Shown one piece after another: positions 1 through 8,502 of a stretch of 14,942 bases of DNA (position 1 is the first letter of the stretch; the number at the start of each line of letters is the position of its first letter). Position numbers and translations under genes: made by a program. Under the pieces are notes generated by a model. That model did not search any database. It was not told the DNA's origin and saw only the letters and a list, made by a program, of their open reading frames with translations. Source of the DNA: an uncultured Anaerolineales bacterium (GTDB taxonomy: Bacteria; Chloroflexota; Anaerolineae; Anaerolineales; UBA6663); contig CALFZO010000008.1 of assembly GCA_937952305.1 (NCBI GenBank), positions 1 through 14,942 on the forward strand. The letters are read 5' to 3'.

Positions 1-3000
1 GCGATGAACAGGGCAGTGAGGCCGTTGGCGGCGTGCGCGCCGTTGTTGGCCGACCGGGCCAGGAAGGCGCCGGTCTGGCTGAGCTGCCGGGCCCAGAACA
101 GGTCCCGGCGCTCGACGCCCATGAGGTCGCGCAGAAGGTGCGCGGGGATCGTGGCCTCGGCGACGACGCGCTTGCCGCGCGTCTGCAGGACGTTGATCGC
201 GGAGTGCTTCTTGTCGGTGTCGATTCCTCCGCTGAGGACGAACCGCTCGGCCGACGGGCCGTGCGCCGCGATCCACTCGCAGGCGGCCAGGGTGGCGCGG
301 CCGACCAGGTGGAAACTGCCGTCGGTGGTCCAGGCGGTCAGGCTGACCGTGCCCTTGAGCGGCGGCCAGACCTGGCGGACCATGAGCGTGGCGCTGAAGT
401 AGCCGGTGCGCACCTGGGCGCTCATCTCGGCGGCCTTGAAGAGGCTGAACAGGGTCACCGAGCCGGCGAAGTCGATCTGGAACGGGTTGAACTGCAGGCC
501 CAGATCGGCGTCGCCCCGGATGGCCTCGATCCCGGCGATGGACGGCCCGCCGGTGACGGTGACGCCGAGGTCGATGCGCGTCGTGCCGGCCTCGAGCGTC
601 AGCGCGCCCTCCACCCGGGTGAGGTACAGCCCGGTCTGGCCGATGGGGATGCGGCAGCCGTACAGGCCGACCCGCACGTTGCGCAGGGACAGGGCCGCGG
701 CCGAGATCGCCGCGCTGTCTTCTGCGAACGCCGGGTTCCCGGCCAGTGTCGGGTCCAGCCCAGCCGCGGCCGGGGTATGGATCTCGGCGACGGCCTGGCC
801 GCTGGCGTTGTAGTACAGGCTGACCGAGACGCCCAGGCCGCAGTTGGCGCCGCCGCCCAGGCCCGGCACGGTGAAGAGCCCGCCGGCGCTGATCAGGTAG
901 CCGCCACCTTCCTCCTTGAACTCGCCCCACAGGCCGCCGAGGGTGACGCCGCCGGCGCGGATGGACGGGAGCTCAAAGCGCCCGCCGCCGAGGCTGAGGC
1001 TGCGCGGCGAGACGCGCACGTTGTAGACCGTGACGGAGGCGCCGCCCCAGGCGCGCGGCGTGGTGAGCGCCGCCGACTGGACAGAGACGGTGTCGCCGTC
1101 GATCTGAGCGTTGACGACCGACAACTCCAGCCCGGCCACGGTCAGGGCAAAGTCCTCGACCGTGCCGGTGAAGTTGCCTTGGCTGTCCACCGTCAGGCTG
1201 CCGCGCACGCTGGCGTTGACGTTCTTGACGGCGATGGCGACCGTGCCCGCGATGGTCACTTTGTAAGTCTGGTCGGCCGCGAAGGTGAGCGTGGCCGAGG
1301 CGCCGGTGACGCTGAAGCCGCTGGCGCTGCCCAGTTTGAAGTCCGGGAACGGGAAGGTAGCGCTGCCGCCGCCGATGCTCAGGCCGTCGGCGTCGATGGT
1401 GATATCGGTGACCTGGCCGCTGACGCCGCCCAGCGCGGGCGGCAGGGTCAGGGCGCCTGCGGCCACGGTCAGCCCGGCGTTGTCAAAGGCCAGGTCGCTC
1501 AGCGCCAGGGTGGTGTTGGCGATGGTCAGAGAGAGCTGATCCAGCGTGCCGCTGAATGTGCCGAAGCGGTCGACTTTGGCCGCGACGGCGATGTCCTGAT
1601 TGTTCTGCGGCAGGCGCAGTTGCAGGGTGGTGGAGATGCCGAAGGTGTAGTTGCCGCCTTCGATCTCGAGAGTGGCCACCGGGCTGTTGAAGCGCACCTT
1701 GGAGCCGTCGCCGATCTTGATATCGGGCAGGTTGACGGTGACACTGCCGCCGCCGACCTCCAGCCCGGTGTCGGTGATGGTGACATCGCGCAGGGTGGCG
1801 ACGCTGTTGTTCAGGCTGGGCGGCAGGGTCAGGCTGGCGTTATCCACCGCCAGGCCCTGGTTGTTCACGCCGACCTCGACCATCTGCAGCGTGGCCTGGG
1901 CGATGGTCAGCGAGATCTGATCCAACTGGCCGTGGAATTGGCCGTCCTTGTCCACGTCGAAGCTGAACTGGATCTCCTGGGCGTTGTCGGGTAGGTTGAG
2001 CACGACGGTGCCGGTCCCCAGGAAGATGTAGTTGCCGCCGGTGTAGAGCAGGCTGGCGGTGTTGTCGATGATCTTGACCTTCTCGCCGCTGCCGAAGGAC
2101 ACCTCTGGCAGCGGAAAACTGGCCGAGGCCCCGCCCAGGCTCACGCCGGCCCGCGTGATCCGCAGGTCGGTGACTTCGCCCGTCACGCCGCCCAGGTCGT
2201 CCGGGAGCGTCAGGCTGACGGTGGCGGCGAAGATGCCGTCGTCCACCAGTTGGGCGTCCACGACGGACAGCGAGGCCCCGGCCAGCGTCAGGTCGAAGTT
2301 CTGAAGCGTGCCGCCGAAGGTCGGGCCCGGCCCGACGGTGAACTCGACGGCCACGCTGGTCTGGACTTTGGCCGGGCTGAGGTCGAGCGCGGTGCTGCCG
2401 CTGGCCACGCCGCTGGCCAGGTTCACCTGGCGCAGGGACAGGGCGCCGGAGACTGGCAGGTCGGCCAGTTCGCTCAGGTCATAGTCCACAGCGAAGTCCG
2501 GCGTGAGGAGCGGGACCGCGCCGGAGGCGTCGATCTCAAACTGGCCCACGAACAGGGGCAAGGCCTCCTGGCGCAGGGCCAGCCCGCCCACGCCCGTGAT
2601 CTGATCGCCGTCGATGACCACCGAGTCGCTGGCGCCGCTCAGGTGATAGAAGTCGCCGAGCCACACGTCGCCAAAGGCCTGATCTCCGAGGAAAGTGTTG
2701 GCCGTGACGGTGAGCGAGCCTACCTGGCGCGTGACGCGGGCGCCGGCTTTGACGCCGACGGCCAGCGCCGCCGTGTTGGCGTGCAAGTCGGGCGTGGGCT
2801 CGGGCGTGGCCGCGAGGACGGAGACGGTGTTGGTGACGCCGACGCCGGCGTTGACGACGACGACGCGCTCCAGCGTCTCGCCGGGGAGCAAACTGCCGGC
2901 CGCGCAGGTGACGGTCAGGCTGGGCGCGTCATAGGCGCAGCCGGGCGCCGCCACGAAGCTGAGACCGGTGGGCACGGGATCGCTGAGGACGATCGACCTG

Positions 3001-6000
3001 GCCTCGGACGGGCCGTGGTTGACCACGCCGACGGTGTAAGTGACGAGGTTCCCGGCGTAGACCTCGGCCGGCGCCGCCGTCAGGGTGACGGCGAGGTCGG
3101 CCTGCGTCCGGACAAGGGTGCTGGCGCTGGCGGCGTTGTCGCCGGGCTGACTGTCGACGGGTGCGCCCGTGACCGTGGCTGTGCTGATAAGGGCCGCGCC
3201 GTCGCTCAGGCTGGGCGACGTGCGGAAGGCGAGCGCCAGGCGGCGGATCTCGCCGTTGGCGAGGCCGCCCACCTGACAGGTGCCGGCCTCACAGACCGCG
3301 TCCGATTCAATCAGGTCAAAGGTCAGGCCGGCGGGCGGGCTGTAACTGATGACCACGTCCTGCGCGCCGATGGAGCCGTTGTTGAAGACGGTCAGCGTGT
3401 AGCGCAGCCTGTCGCCGGCGATCACGGCCGCCGGGGCCTGCAGGGCCAGGCGCAGGTCGGCCTGGATGACGCTGGTCACGGTGGTCGCAGCGACGGCCTG
3501 ATTATTGACTGCGTTGAGGTCGACCGCCGCCGCAGAGACCGCGAGCCGGTGTTCCAGGCTGACGGCATAGGCGGTGCCGGGTTTCACCGTCACCCGCACC
3601 GCGAACGCCTGCGGGCTGAGGTCGGCCGGCAGGCTGGCCAGCACGCAGGTCACGCGGTGCTCGGCCGCGGCATACGCGCAGCCGTGGTCCGCGGACAGGA
3701 AGGTCACGGCCGGCGGCAGGTCGGCGGTGAGGGCTACATCCGTGGCGACTGAAGGTCCGCTGTTGGCCGCGCCCAGGTAGAGCACCAGCGGCTCACTCGG
3801 GCCGCCGGCGGGCAGGTAGGCGCTGGCCGGCGCGCTCAACGCCGCCGCCAGGTCAGCCTGCGCGCCGACCGACACTTGGTTGGTCTGCCGGTTGGCGTGC
3901 GGGTCGGCGTCCGGTTCGGGCCGCTCTGCAACGGCCTCGGCCGTCACCGCCAGGCCGCCCAACGCGATGGGATCAATCGCGAACACCAGGCTGGCCGTGC
4001 GCTCGGCGCCGCTGGCCAGGTCGCCGCAGCTCAGCGTCACCGCGTCGGCGTAGGCGGCTTCCAGGCTGCACGGATTAGGCGGGACCGCGCTCACGAAGCG
4101 CGCGCCGCCGGCCGGCAGCATCACGGTGACGCGTGTGCGCGCGGCCGTGGCCGGGCCGTAGTTGTGGACCGCGACGTTGACGACGAAGTCGGTTCCGGCG
4201 ATGGCCGCAGCCGGCGTCGTCAGGGCCAGGCCCAAATCGGCCTCGGCTCGCACCGTGTGGCGCGCCTCCCCAGTGTTGTTGGCGCCCTGGGGATCGAGCT
4301 CCTGAGCGCCGGCGCTGAAACGCGCGCTCACGTCGCCGCGGACGTCCGGCCCCACGCGCGCGGTCAGCGCTCCTTCGGCCGAAGCCTCCGCCGCCAGGCC
4401 GTTCAACGAGCACGCCACGACCGTCGGCGATTCAGGCGCGCACAGGCCGCCCGCCAGAGTCGCGGACTGGAAGGTGAGACCGGGCGGCAATTGGCCGCGC
4501 ACCTGGATCTGGCTGGCGGGGCCGCCGGTGTTGCCGAGCGCGAATTGATACGTGACGGTTTCGCCGCTGGCGACCGGATCGGGCGTGACGGACGCCAGCG
4601 TCAGCGTCAGGTCTGTGCTCAGATGGGCGAACTCGCCGACGGAGGCGGCGGCGACCAGAGTGTCGTCGGCGCGCGTGAAGACGCCGCCCGCGTACGTGAA
4701 CGCGCCCGGGGCGTTGCCCGGCACCAGGCGCGCTGACAGCGCGAGGACGGAATTGTCGGTCCCGCCGCCCAGCGCCGTCCAGGCGGCGCCGTTCCAGCGG
4801 GCGAGGTTGTTGACGGTGAGGCCGCCGGCGGACGCAAAGCGCCCGCCCACGAGCAGATCACCGCCGGCCGCCGTCAGCGCGAAGACGGCCGGGTTGGCGC
4901 CGGTCGGGCTGCCCGGCAGCGGCGCCCAGGTCACGCCATCCCAGACCGCCAGGCCGGCTGTGCCCGGCACGGTCGGGGCGCCGGCGCCCGGGAAGCCGCC
5001 GCCCACATACAGGCGCCCGCCCAGGGAGGCCAGCGCCCGCACGGCGTCGCCGCTGCCGGTGTTGACGCCGCCGCCGACGGCCTGCCACTGACCGCCATCC
5101 CACACCGCCAGGTTCTCGGCCGGCACCGCGAATTTGCCGCCGGCATAGACCTGGCCGGCGTGGACAGCGATAGCGCGGACTTCGCCGCTGTTGGCCGTGC
5201 CCAGGCCGGCGAGACCCACGCCCCGCCAGGCGCCATCCTGGAACAGCGCGATATTGTGGCTCGCGCCGCCATCGGGCAGGCTCAGGGTGAAGCGGCCGCC
5301 GGCGTACAGGGCGGCCCCGTCCAGAGCCAGGGCGTAGACCGGGCCGTTCAGGCCGCCGGCCAGCGCCTGCCAGCCGGCGCTGTCATAGTGCGCCAGGAAA
5401 TCGGCGGAGGCCAAACCCGCCGCGTTGGTGAAGGCGCCGCCCACGTACAGGCCGCCGCTCCCGTCCGGCAGGAGCGCGTGCACAGGCCCGCTGAGGCCCA
5501 GGATCGGTTGCCAGGTGGAACCGTCCCAGCGCGCCAGGTAAGGGCTGGAGTCCGTGCCGGCGTAGACGAAATCGCCCGCTGCGGCCAGCGCGTTCACCGG
5601 GCCGTTCAGGCCGGCGGCGCCGATAGCGGTGTCCCAGTAGCTGAGGGGCATCGAGGCGCTGCCACTGTTGTCGCTCTGGAACGAGTCGACCTCGTTGGCG
5701 CTGACCGAGAATGTGTTGGTCAGCGGGCCGGGCAGGTTGAAGGGCACGGCGATCGTGATCGTCGCTGCCTGGCTGGCGTCCACGGCCAGGTCGCCGAGGC
5801 TGCACGTCACCTGGTGGGTGGCTGAGTCATACACGCAGCCGGCCGAGGCCGAGACGAATTCCACACCGGCCGGGAGCGTGTCCACCAGGCGGACGCCGGT
5901 GGCCGGCAGGACGCTGCCATTGCCGTTGGTGACCGTCACCGCAAAGACGGCCGGTTTCCCGCGGCTGGCTGCGGGCAGTTCGGCCTGGGTCACGCCCAGG

Positions 6001-8168
6001 TTGATCTGGTTGTACTCGTAAGCGCCGATGTCACAGTCCGCACCCTTGGGCCGCGTCACGCCGCGCTGGTCGTCCGGCTCGCACAGGCCGCTGGCAACTG
6101 GGACGGCGTTGAAGGCCGGGCTGTCTGGCAAGATCGCGCGCGTTGGCGTGCCGCCGCCGTTCATCTGGAGCGGCCCGAGGACGGGGTCTTGCCCCAAGCG
6201 GTTGCTGTCGGTGACGCCGGCCAGCGAGCAGCCGGATGAGACCATGACCAGGTTATAGCCCAGCGAGTTGAGCGGGGCGCCCGCGCACTCCGGGCCGGCG
6301 CCGATGGATGAGTTGTTGGCGAGGAGGGCCGCCTGGACGCTGACAGACCCGGCCTGGTGGTAAAGCCCGCCGCCGCTGCCGCGGAACTCCGGCCCGCCGC
6401 TGGCTGCGCCGCCTGAGCCGCCGCTGCCGCCACTGCCGCCCGCGCCGCCCGAACCGCCATCGCCCGTGCAGATGTAGATGCCGGTGTCCACCAAGCGGAT
6501 GGATCTGCCGTCGCTGCCTCGCGAACCCGTGAAGCCCGTGCTGCCCGCGCTGCCGGCGACGCCGCCGACCCCATCCTGCAGGCTGTTGTGGCTGATGGTG
6601 CTGTGACTGACGAACAACGTGCCGGCGTTGTACAGGCCGCCGCCCAGGCCGTTGCCGCCGATCCCGGCGTAGCCGCCGGCGCCACCGACGCCGCCGGTCC
6701 CGCCCGCGCCGCCGGAGCCAGCGTCGGCGCAGGCCAGGGTGCCAGTGTCTCCGTTGCCGCCGTCCCCGCCGTCCCCGCCGTCCCCGCCGCGTCCGCCATT
6801 GCCGCCGCGGCCGCCATTGCCGCCGATAGCGGTGTTGTCTGAAATGGTGCTGTTGCGGAGGGTGAGCGTGCCGGCATTGTAGAGGCCGCCGCCCTCGCCC
6901 TGACCGCCGCTGCCGCCGGCCGCACCTGGAGCGCCCGCAGCGCCCGCAGCGCCCGCGGCGCCATTGTTGCCATTGTCGCAGCCCCAGAAGTTGCAGCTGC
7001 CATTGCCGCCGTTGTTGCCATTGCCGCCGTCCCCGCCCCGGGCGCCATTGCCGCCGAGGCCGCCGACGCCGCCCACGGCCGTGTTGCTGATGACGGCCGA
7101 GTTAAGCAGTGTCAGATTGCCGGCGTTGTAGAGGCCGCCGCCCTGGCCGGCCCCGCCTGCGCTTTGCAGGCCGCCCGGGCTGCCCACGGCGCGCCCGTTC
7201 TGGATCGTCAGGTAGGCGAGCGCCACAACCGCTCCCGCCGCGACAGTGACGACGCGGCCCAGGTTCTGGGCGTCGATGATGACGCGCTCGAGCGGGTCGC
7301 CCAACAGCGCCACACTCTGGTTGATCGTCAGGCGCTCGAAGTAGGTGCCCGGCGCCAGGCTGATGATGTCGCCGCTGGCGGCCTGGTTAAGCGCGGCCTG
7401 AATCGTGCGGCAGGCCGTGGCCGGCGTGCGGCAGTCGTTGGCATCGTTCCCGTCTGGCCCGACGAACAGCGTCGGGTCGGCGGTCGCGTCTATTTGTGTC
7501 TGAGTCAGGTCAGCCGACACGCCGCCTGCCAGGGCCGGCTCAGGGCCGGCCAGGTTGCTCAGGTCAGCCGCGGCTTCATTGGATGTGTCTGCGGCCGAGG
7601 CAGGGGCGGGGGCCGGCTCGGCCCCGGCCAGGTTGTCCTGGACCAGGGCGCTGAAAGCCCGGTCGAAGGTTTCACGGTTCCCCTGGGGTTGAGCCAGCAG
7701 CGTCCAGGAGCCCTGGCCACCTGCGGTCTGGAAGTCGGCGGCCGGCGCACCCGGCTGGGGTCCGGTGTTCAAGTTCCAGAAGTAGCTGTCCTGCGGCGGC
7801 GCCGCGGCCTCGGCCGGGGCTGCCGCCCGCGCGGCCGTGGCGGGTGTGGCGGCCAGGCCGGTGGCTTGTTCGCGCAGCACGGCGGCCTGGTAGGCCTGGA
7901 TGGCTTCCGCCAGGAGGGCCTCGTAGCGGCGGCGGGTGGGCGCGGGCGCATCCGCCGGCAGGTTCAGGTAAAGCATGAGCGCTTCGGAGAAAGCGGCCTG
8001 GGCCTCGGCCGCGCTCAGCGGCGTCGGTTGCGTGACGGTGCGGGAGGCCGCCGCTGGGTTAACGGGCGCGGCCGGCCCTTGGGCCAGGGACGCCAGCGGA
8101 GACAGGCACTGGCTGACGATGAGCAAGACGGTGACCACAATCCGAGGCAGGCGGGCGAGGTGCGCCAT
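1..8168 (-). CDS. Giant secreted multidomain surface protein (beta-helix, DUF11, propeller, novel repeats), 3' end outside window
   Basis: An open minus-strand frame starts at ATG 8166-8168 after GGGGAGGA (core spacing 5 nt) and runs past base 1, giving at least 2,722 residues. I checked the reading frame at about ten points along its length and all agree. Residues 1-29 form a signal peptide (hydrophobic IVVTVLLIV, likely cut after ASLA). About 30-225 is an Ala/Pro-rich linker. About 235-715 is a right-handed beta-helix, opening FVGPDGNDANDC and ending GAYEYN, with glycine-rich loops. About 720-838 is a DUF11-type Ig-like domain. About 843-1177 is a seven-repeat propeller. About 1183-1806 holds five tandem DUF11-type domains. 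About 1952-2460 holds four repeats of 127-128 residues of unknown family. The rest is beta-rich. DUF11/beta-helix proteins are typically extracellular or surface-attached. Any anchor or sorting signal would lie in the unseen C-terminus. Ligand and role are unknown; adhesion or a sheath/stalk role is inference. Confidence 0.9.
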   Translation of the reverse strand, partial: MAHLARLPRIVVTVLLIVSQCLSPLASLAQGPAAPVNPAAASRTVTQPTPLSAAEAQAAFSEALMLYLNLPADAPAPTRRRYEALLAEAIQAYQAAVLREQATGLAATPATAARAAAPAEAAAPPQDSYFWNLNTGPQPGAPAADFQTAGGQGSWTLLAQPQGNRETFDRAFSALVQDNLAGAEPAPAPASAADTSNEAAADLSNLAGPEPALAGGVSADLTQTQIDATADPTLFVGPDGNDANDCRTPATACRTIQAALNQAASGDIISLAPGTYFERLTINQSVALLGDPLERVIIDAQNLGRVVTVAAGAVVALAYLTIQNGRAVGSPGGLQSAGGAGQGGGLYNAGNLTLLNSAVISNTAVGGVGGLGGNGARGGDGGNGNNGGNGSCNFWGCDNGNNGAAGAAGAAGAPGAAGGSGGQGEGGGLYNAGTLTLRNSTISDNTAIGGNGGRGGNGGRGGDGGDGGDGGNGDTGTLACADAGSGGAGGTGGVGGAGGYAGIGGNGLGGGLYNAGTLFVSHSTISHNSLQDGVGGVAGSAGSTGFTGSRGSDGRSIRLVDTGIYICTGDGGSGGAGGSGGSGGSGGAASGGPEFRGSGGGLYHQAGSVSVQAALLANNSSIGAGPECAGAPLNSLGYNLVMVSSGCSLAGVTDSNRLGQDPVLGPLQMNGGGTPTRAILPDSPAFNAVPVASGLCEPDDQRGVTRPKGADCDIGAYEYNQINLGVTQAELPAASRGKPAVFAVTVTNGNGSVLPATGVRLVDTLPAGVEFVSASAGCVYDSATHQVTCSLGDLAVDASQAATITIAVPFNLPGPLTNTFSVSANEVDSFQSDNSGSASMPLSYWDTAIGAAGLNGPVNALAAAGDFVYAGTDSSPYLARWDGSTWQPILGLSGPVHALLPDGSGGLYVGGAFTNAAGLASADFLAHYDSAGWQALAGGLNGPVYALALDGAALYAGGRFTLSLPDGGASHNIALFQDGAWRGVGLAGLGTANSGEVRAIAVHAGQVYAGGKFAVPAENLAVWDGGQWQAVGGGVNTGSGDAVRALASLGGRLYVGGGFPGAGAPTVPGTAGLAVWDGVTWAPLPGSPTGANPAVFALTAAGGDLLVGGRFASAGGLTVNNLARWNGAAWTALGGGTDNSVLALSARLVPGNAPGAFTYAGGVFTRADDTLVAAASVGEFAHLSTDLTLTLASVTPDPVASGETVTYQFALGNTGGPASQIQVRGQLPPGLTFQSATLAGGLCAPESPTVVACSLNGLAAEASAEGALTARVGPDVRGDVSARFSAGAQELDPQGANNTGEARHTVRAEADLGLALTTPAAAIAGTDFVVNVAVHNYGPATAARTRVTVMLPAGGARFVSAVPPNPCSLEAAYADAVTLSCGDLASGAERTASLVFAIDPIALGGLAVTAEAVAERPEPDADPHANRQTNQVSVGAQADLAAALSAPASAYLPAGGPSEPLVLYLGAANSGPSVATDVALTADLPPAVTFLSADHGCAYAAAEHRVTCVLASLPADLSPQAFAVRVTVKPGTAYAVSLEHRLAVSAAAVDLNAVNNQAVAATTVTSVIQADLRLALQAPAAVIAGDRLRYTLTVFNNGSIGAQDVVISYSPPAGLTFDLIESDAVCEAGTCQVGGLANGEIRRLALAFRTSPSLSDGAALISTATVTGAPVDSQPGDNAASASTLVRTQADLAVTLTAAPAEVYAGNLVTYTVGVVNHGPSEARSIVLSDPVPTGLSFVAAPGCAYDAPSLTVTCAAGSLLPGETLERVVVVNAGVGVTNTVSVLAATPEPTPDLHANTAALAVGVKAGARVTRQVGSLTVTANTFLGDQAFGDVWLGDFYHLSGASDSVVIDGDQITGVGGLALRQEALPLFVGQFEIDASGAVPLLTPDFAVDYDLSELADLPVSGALSLRQVNLASGVASGSTALDLSPAKVQTSVAVEFTVGPGPTFGGTLQNFDLTLAGASLSVVDAQLVDDGIFAATVSLTLPDDLGGVTGEVTDLRITRAGVSLGGASASFPLPEVSFGSGEKVKIIDNTASLLYTGGNYIFLGTGTVVLNLPDNAQEIQFSFDVDKDGQFHGQLDQISLTIAQATLQMVEVGVNNQGLAVDNASLTLPPSLNNSVATLRDVTITDTGLEVGGGSVTVNLPDIKIGDGSKVRFNSPVATLEIEGGNYTFGISTTLQLRLPQNNQDIAVAAKVDRFGTFSGTLDQLSLTIANTTLALSDLAFDNAGLTVAAGALTLPPALGGVSGQVTDITIDADGLSIGGGSATFPFPDFKLGSASGFSVTGASATLTFAADQTYKVTIAGTVAIAVKNVNASVRGSLTVDSQGNFTGTVEDFALTVAGLELSVVNAQIDGDTVSVQSAALTTPRAWGGASVTVYNVRVSPRSLSLGGGRFELPSIRAGGVTLGGLWGEFKEEGGGYLISAGGLFTVPGLGGGANCGLGVSVSLYYNASGQAVAEIHTPAAAGLDPTLAGNPAFAEDSAAISAAALSLRNVRVGLYGCRIPIGQTGLYLTRVEGALTLEAGTTRIDLGVTVTGGPSIAGIEAIRGDADLGLQFNPFQIDFAGSVTLFSLFKAAEMSAQVRTGYFSATLMVRQVWPPLKGTVSLTAWTTDGSFHLVGRATLAACEWIAAHGPSAERFVLSGGIDTDKKHSAINVLQTRGKRVVAEATIPAHLLRDLMGVERRDLFWARQLSQTGAFLARSANNGAHAANGLTALFI
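788..2315 (-). repeat. Four tandem 127-128 residue beta-rich repeats, unassigned family
   Basis: The landmark G.L.QLSLTIA occurs with its first codon at 2315, 1934, 1553 and 1169, that is every 381, 381 and 384 bases (127, 127 and 128 residues). Each unit reads in order: G.(L/V)....LT(I/V)A; a short strand ending in an N or D turn; A.LTLPP.LGG; VTDI.I...GLSIGGGSA; P...(K/F)(I/L)G.G; a strand ATL; and a YxF-type strand ending LRLP. Unit 4 is the most diverged. Alternating short strands with no conserved Cys, His or acidic cluster argue for a structural, elongated beta fold rather than an enzyme. I do not recognise a named family; resemblance to AsmA/TamB-like repeats is impressionistic only. 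Confidence 0.75.
2750..4625 (-). repeat. Five tandem DUF11-type Ig-like domains
   Basis: Residues about 1183-1806 hold five consecutive domains of about 120-134 residues. Each begins with a strand such as ADLGLAL or ADLAVTL, followed by G....YT..V.N.GPS.A, then a LPPGLTF-like strand and a C.....VTC..G.L strand, and ends near N....V. This is the usual pattern of DUF11 (CARDB-like, conserved repeat) domains of bacterial surface proteins, which act as rigid stalk units. A sixth copy lies apart, between the beta-helix and the propeller (about residues 720-838). Most copies keep a pair of cysteines flanking the GCAY...VTC stretch, which could form a disulfide. Confidence 0.8.
4640..5640 (-). repeat. 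Seven-repeat beta-propeller region
   Basis: Residues about 843-1177 of the giant protein contain seven repeats of the pattern G.V.AL...G..LYVGG.F....LA.WDG..W..LGGG. Six keep the WDG..W-type end motif, sometimes degenerate (for example YDSAGW). The seventh, next to the following DUF11 domain, has the YAGGVF strand but no Trp motif. Repeat length is about 43-55 residues, suitable for one four-stranded blade each, so a closed seven-bladed kelch-like propeller is a reasonable model. Propellers in such proteins often bind glycans or protein partners, but no ligand can be read from the sequence. Confidence 0.7.
6370..7135 (-). repeat. Beta-helix repeats with glycine-rich loops (PGRS-like)
   Basis: This segment encodes roughly residues 345-600 of the giant protein. 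A motif of the form GGGLYNAGTLTLRNSTIS recurs four times, near residues 347, 430, 510 and 603, so about every 80-93 residues. Each copy looks like one or two beta-helix coils. Between copies lie long stretches of GGxGGxGG and GAAGAAGAAG type, resembling mycobacterial PE_PGRS loops and collagen-like tracts. The coils match the right-handed parallel beta-helix (pectin-lyase-like) family. The glycine tracts are probably flexible or stacked loops outside the helix. The DNA is correspondingly a run of GCC/CCG-rich imperfect repeats, a likely hotspot for copy-number change. Confidence 0.8.
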
Positions 8169-8496
8169 ACGATCCTCCCCTGGGCATGGGGGTGGTTCAG
8201 GCAGCCAGCCGCGGCCGTGGTCAAGCTGACCGTCTAGGACCGGTGTGGCCTGGTTGAGCGGGGATGTGGCTCGGCCGAGTGATCAACCGCTGCTTTGGAT
8301 GGCCGGGCAGGACCGCTGGCACAGCCCGCCACCCATCCATCTAAATGGAGGGGAGGGCGGCACCCAGGCCAATAGGCCTCGCCAAAGGGTGGGGCGTTGC
8401 GAGGCACCTGATCTTGGCTTCCCGCGCCTGTTTGAGGAAGAGCCGCAGGCGGGGACGTCGCTTCTTTGAATAAACTTGAAACAGCAACGTGGAGAC
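8169..8496 (-). promoter_or_regulatory. Long structured 5' leader of the giant gene
   Basis: The predicted leader of about 330 nt has no convincing reading frame. It can fold into at least three successive hairpins. The first is 8421-8454 (GCCUG paired with CAGGC, extended by CCC/GGG, 15-nt loop). The second is 8361-8391 (AGGCC-UAUU-GGCCU inside CACCC/GGGUG). The third is 8324-8358 (UCCAU-UUAG-AUGGA, closed by GCCC/GGGC). A smaller one sits at the Shine-Dalgarno site. I compared it by eye with cyclic-di-GMP, SAM, molybdenum-cofactor and cobalamin riboswitch signatures and found no match. It could be an uncharacterised cis-regulatory RNA, a stability element or simply a long GC-rich leader. 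Confidence 0.4.
8173..8192 (-). promoter_or_regulatory. Ribosome-binding site within a small hairpin
   Basis: On the transcript, GGGGAGGA (8180-8173) lies 5 nt (core GGAGG to start) before the giant gene's ATG. CCCC at 8188-8192 can pair with the GGGG at 8177-8180 around a 7-nt loop, which would bury the 5' part of the Shine-Dalgarno sequence. The stem is only 4 bp, so this may be incidental in GC-rich DNA. Confidence 0.45.
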
Positions 8497-8502
8497 ACTG
8501 TC

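Noticed and set aside
33..1994. Plus-strand open frame of 653 codons antisense to the giant gene
   Set aside because: Low-complexity Ala/Gly/Arg/Asp composition with no recognisable domain or ribosome-binding site; it is the mirror of the third-position GC bias of the minus-strand gene.
2250..3752. Plus-strand open frame of 500 codons
   Set aside because: Same kind of antisense shadow; the minus strand here encodes clear DUF11 domains in a continuous frame.
6161..7048. Minus-strand frame of 295 codons rich in Ala/Thr
   Set aside because: It is another frame of the glycine-rich triplet repeat within the giant gene, not a separate protein.
6400..7100. CRISPR-like or satellite array suggested by regular GCC/CCG repeats
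   Set aside because: The repeats are imperfect, triplet-based and in frame; they encode glycine-rich loops, with no constant repeat and unique spacers.
8106..8168. Lipoprotein signal at the giant protein N-terminus (Cys21)
   Set aside because: The residues before the Cys read VSQ; Gln directly before the Cys does not fit a lipobox. An ordinary signal peptide fits better.
8324..8454. Known riboswitch (cyclic-di-GMP, SAM, Moco, cobalamin) in the giant gene leader
   Set aside because: None of the conserved core motifs of those classes could be found; only generic hairpins are supported.
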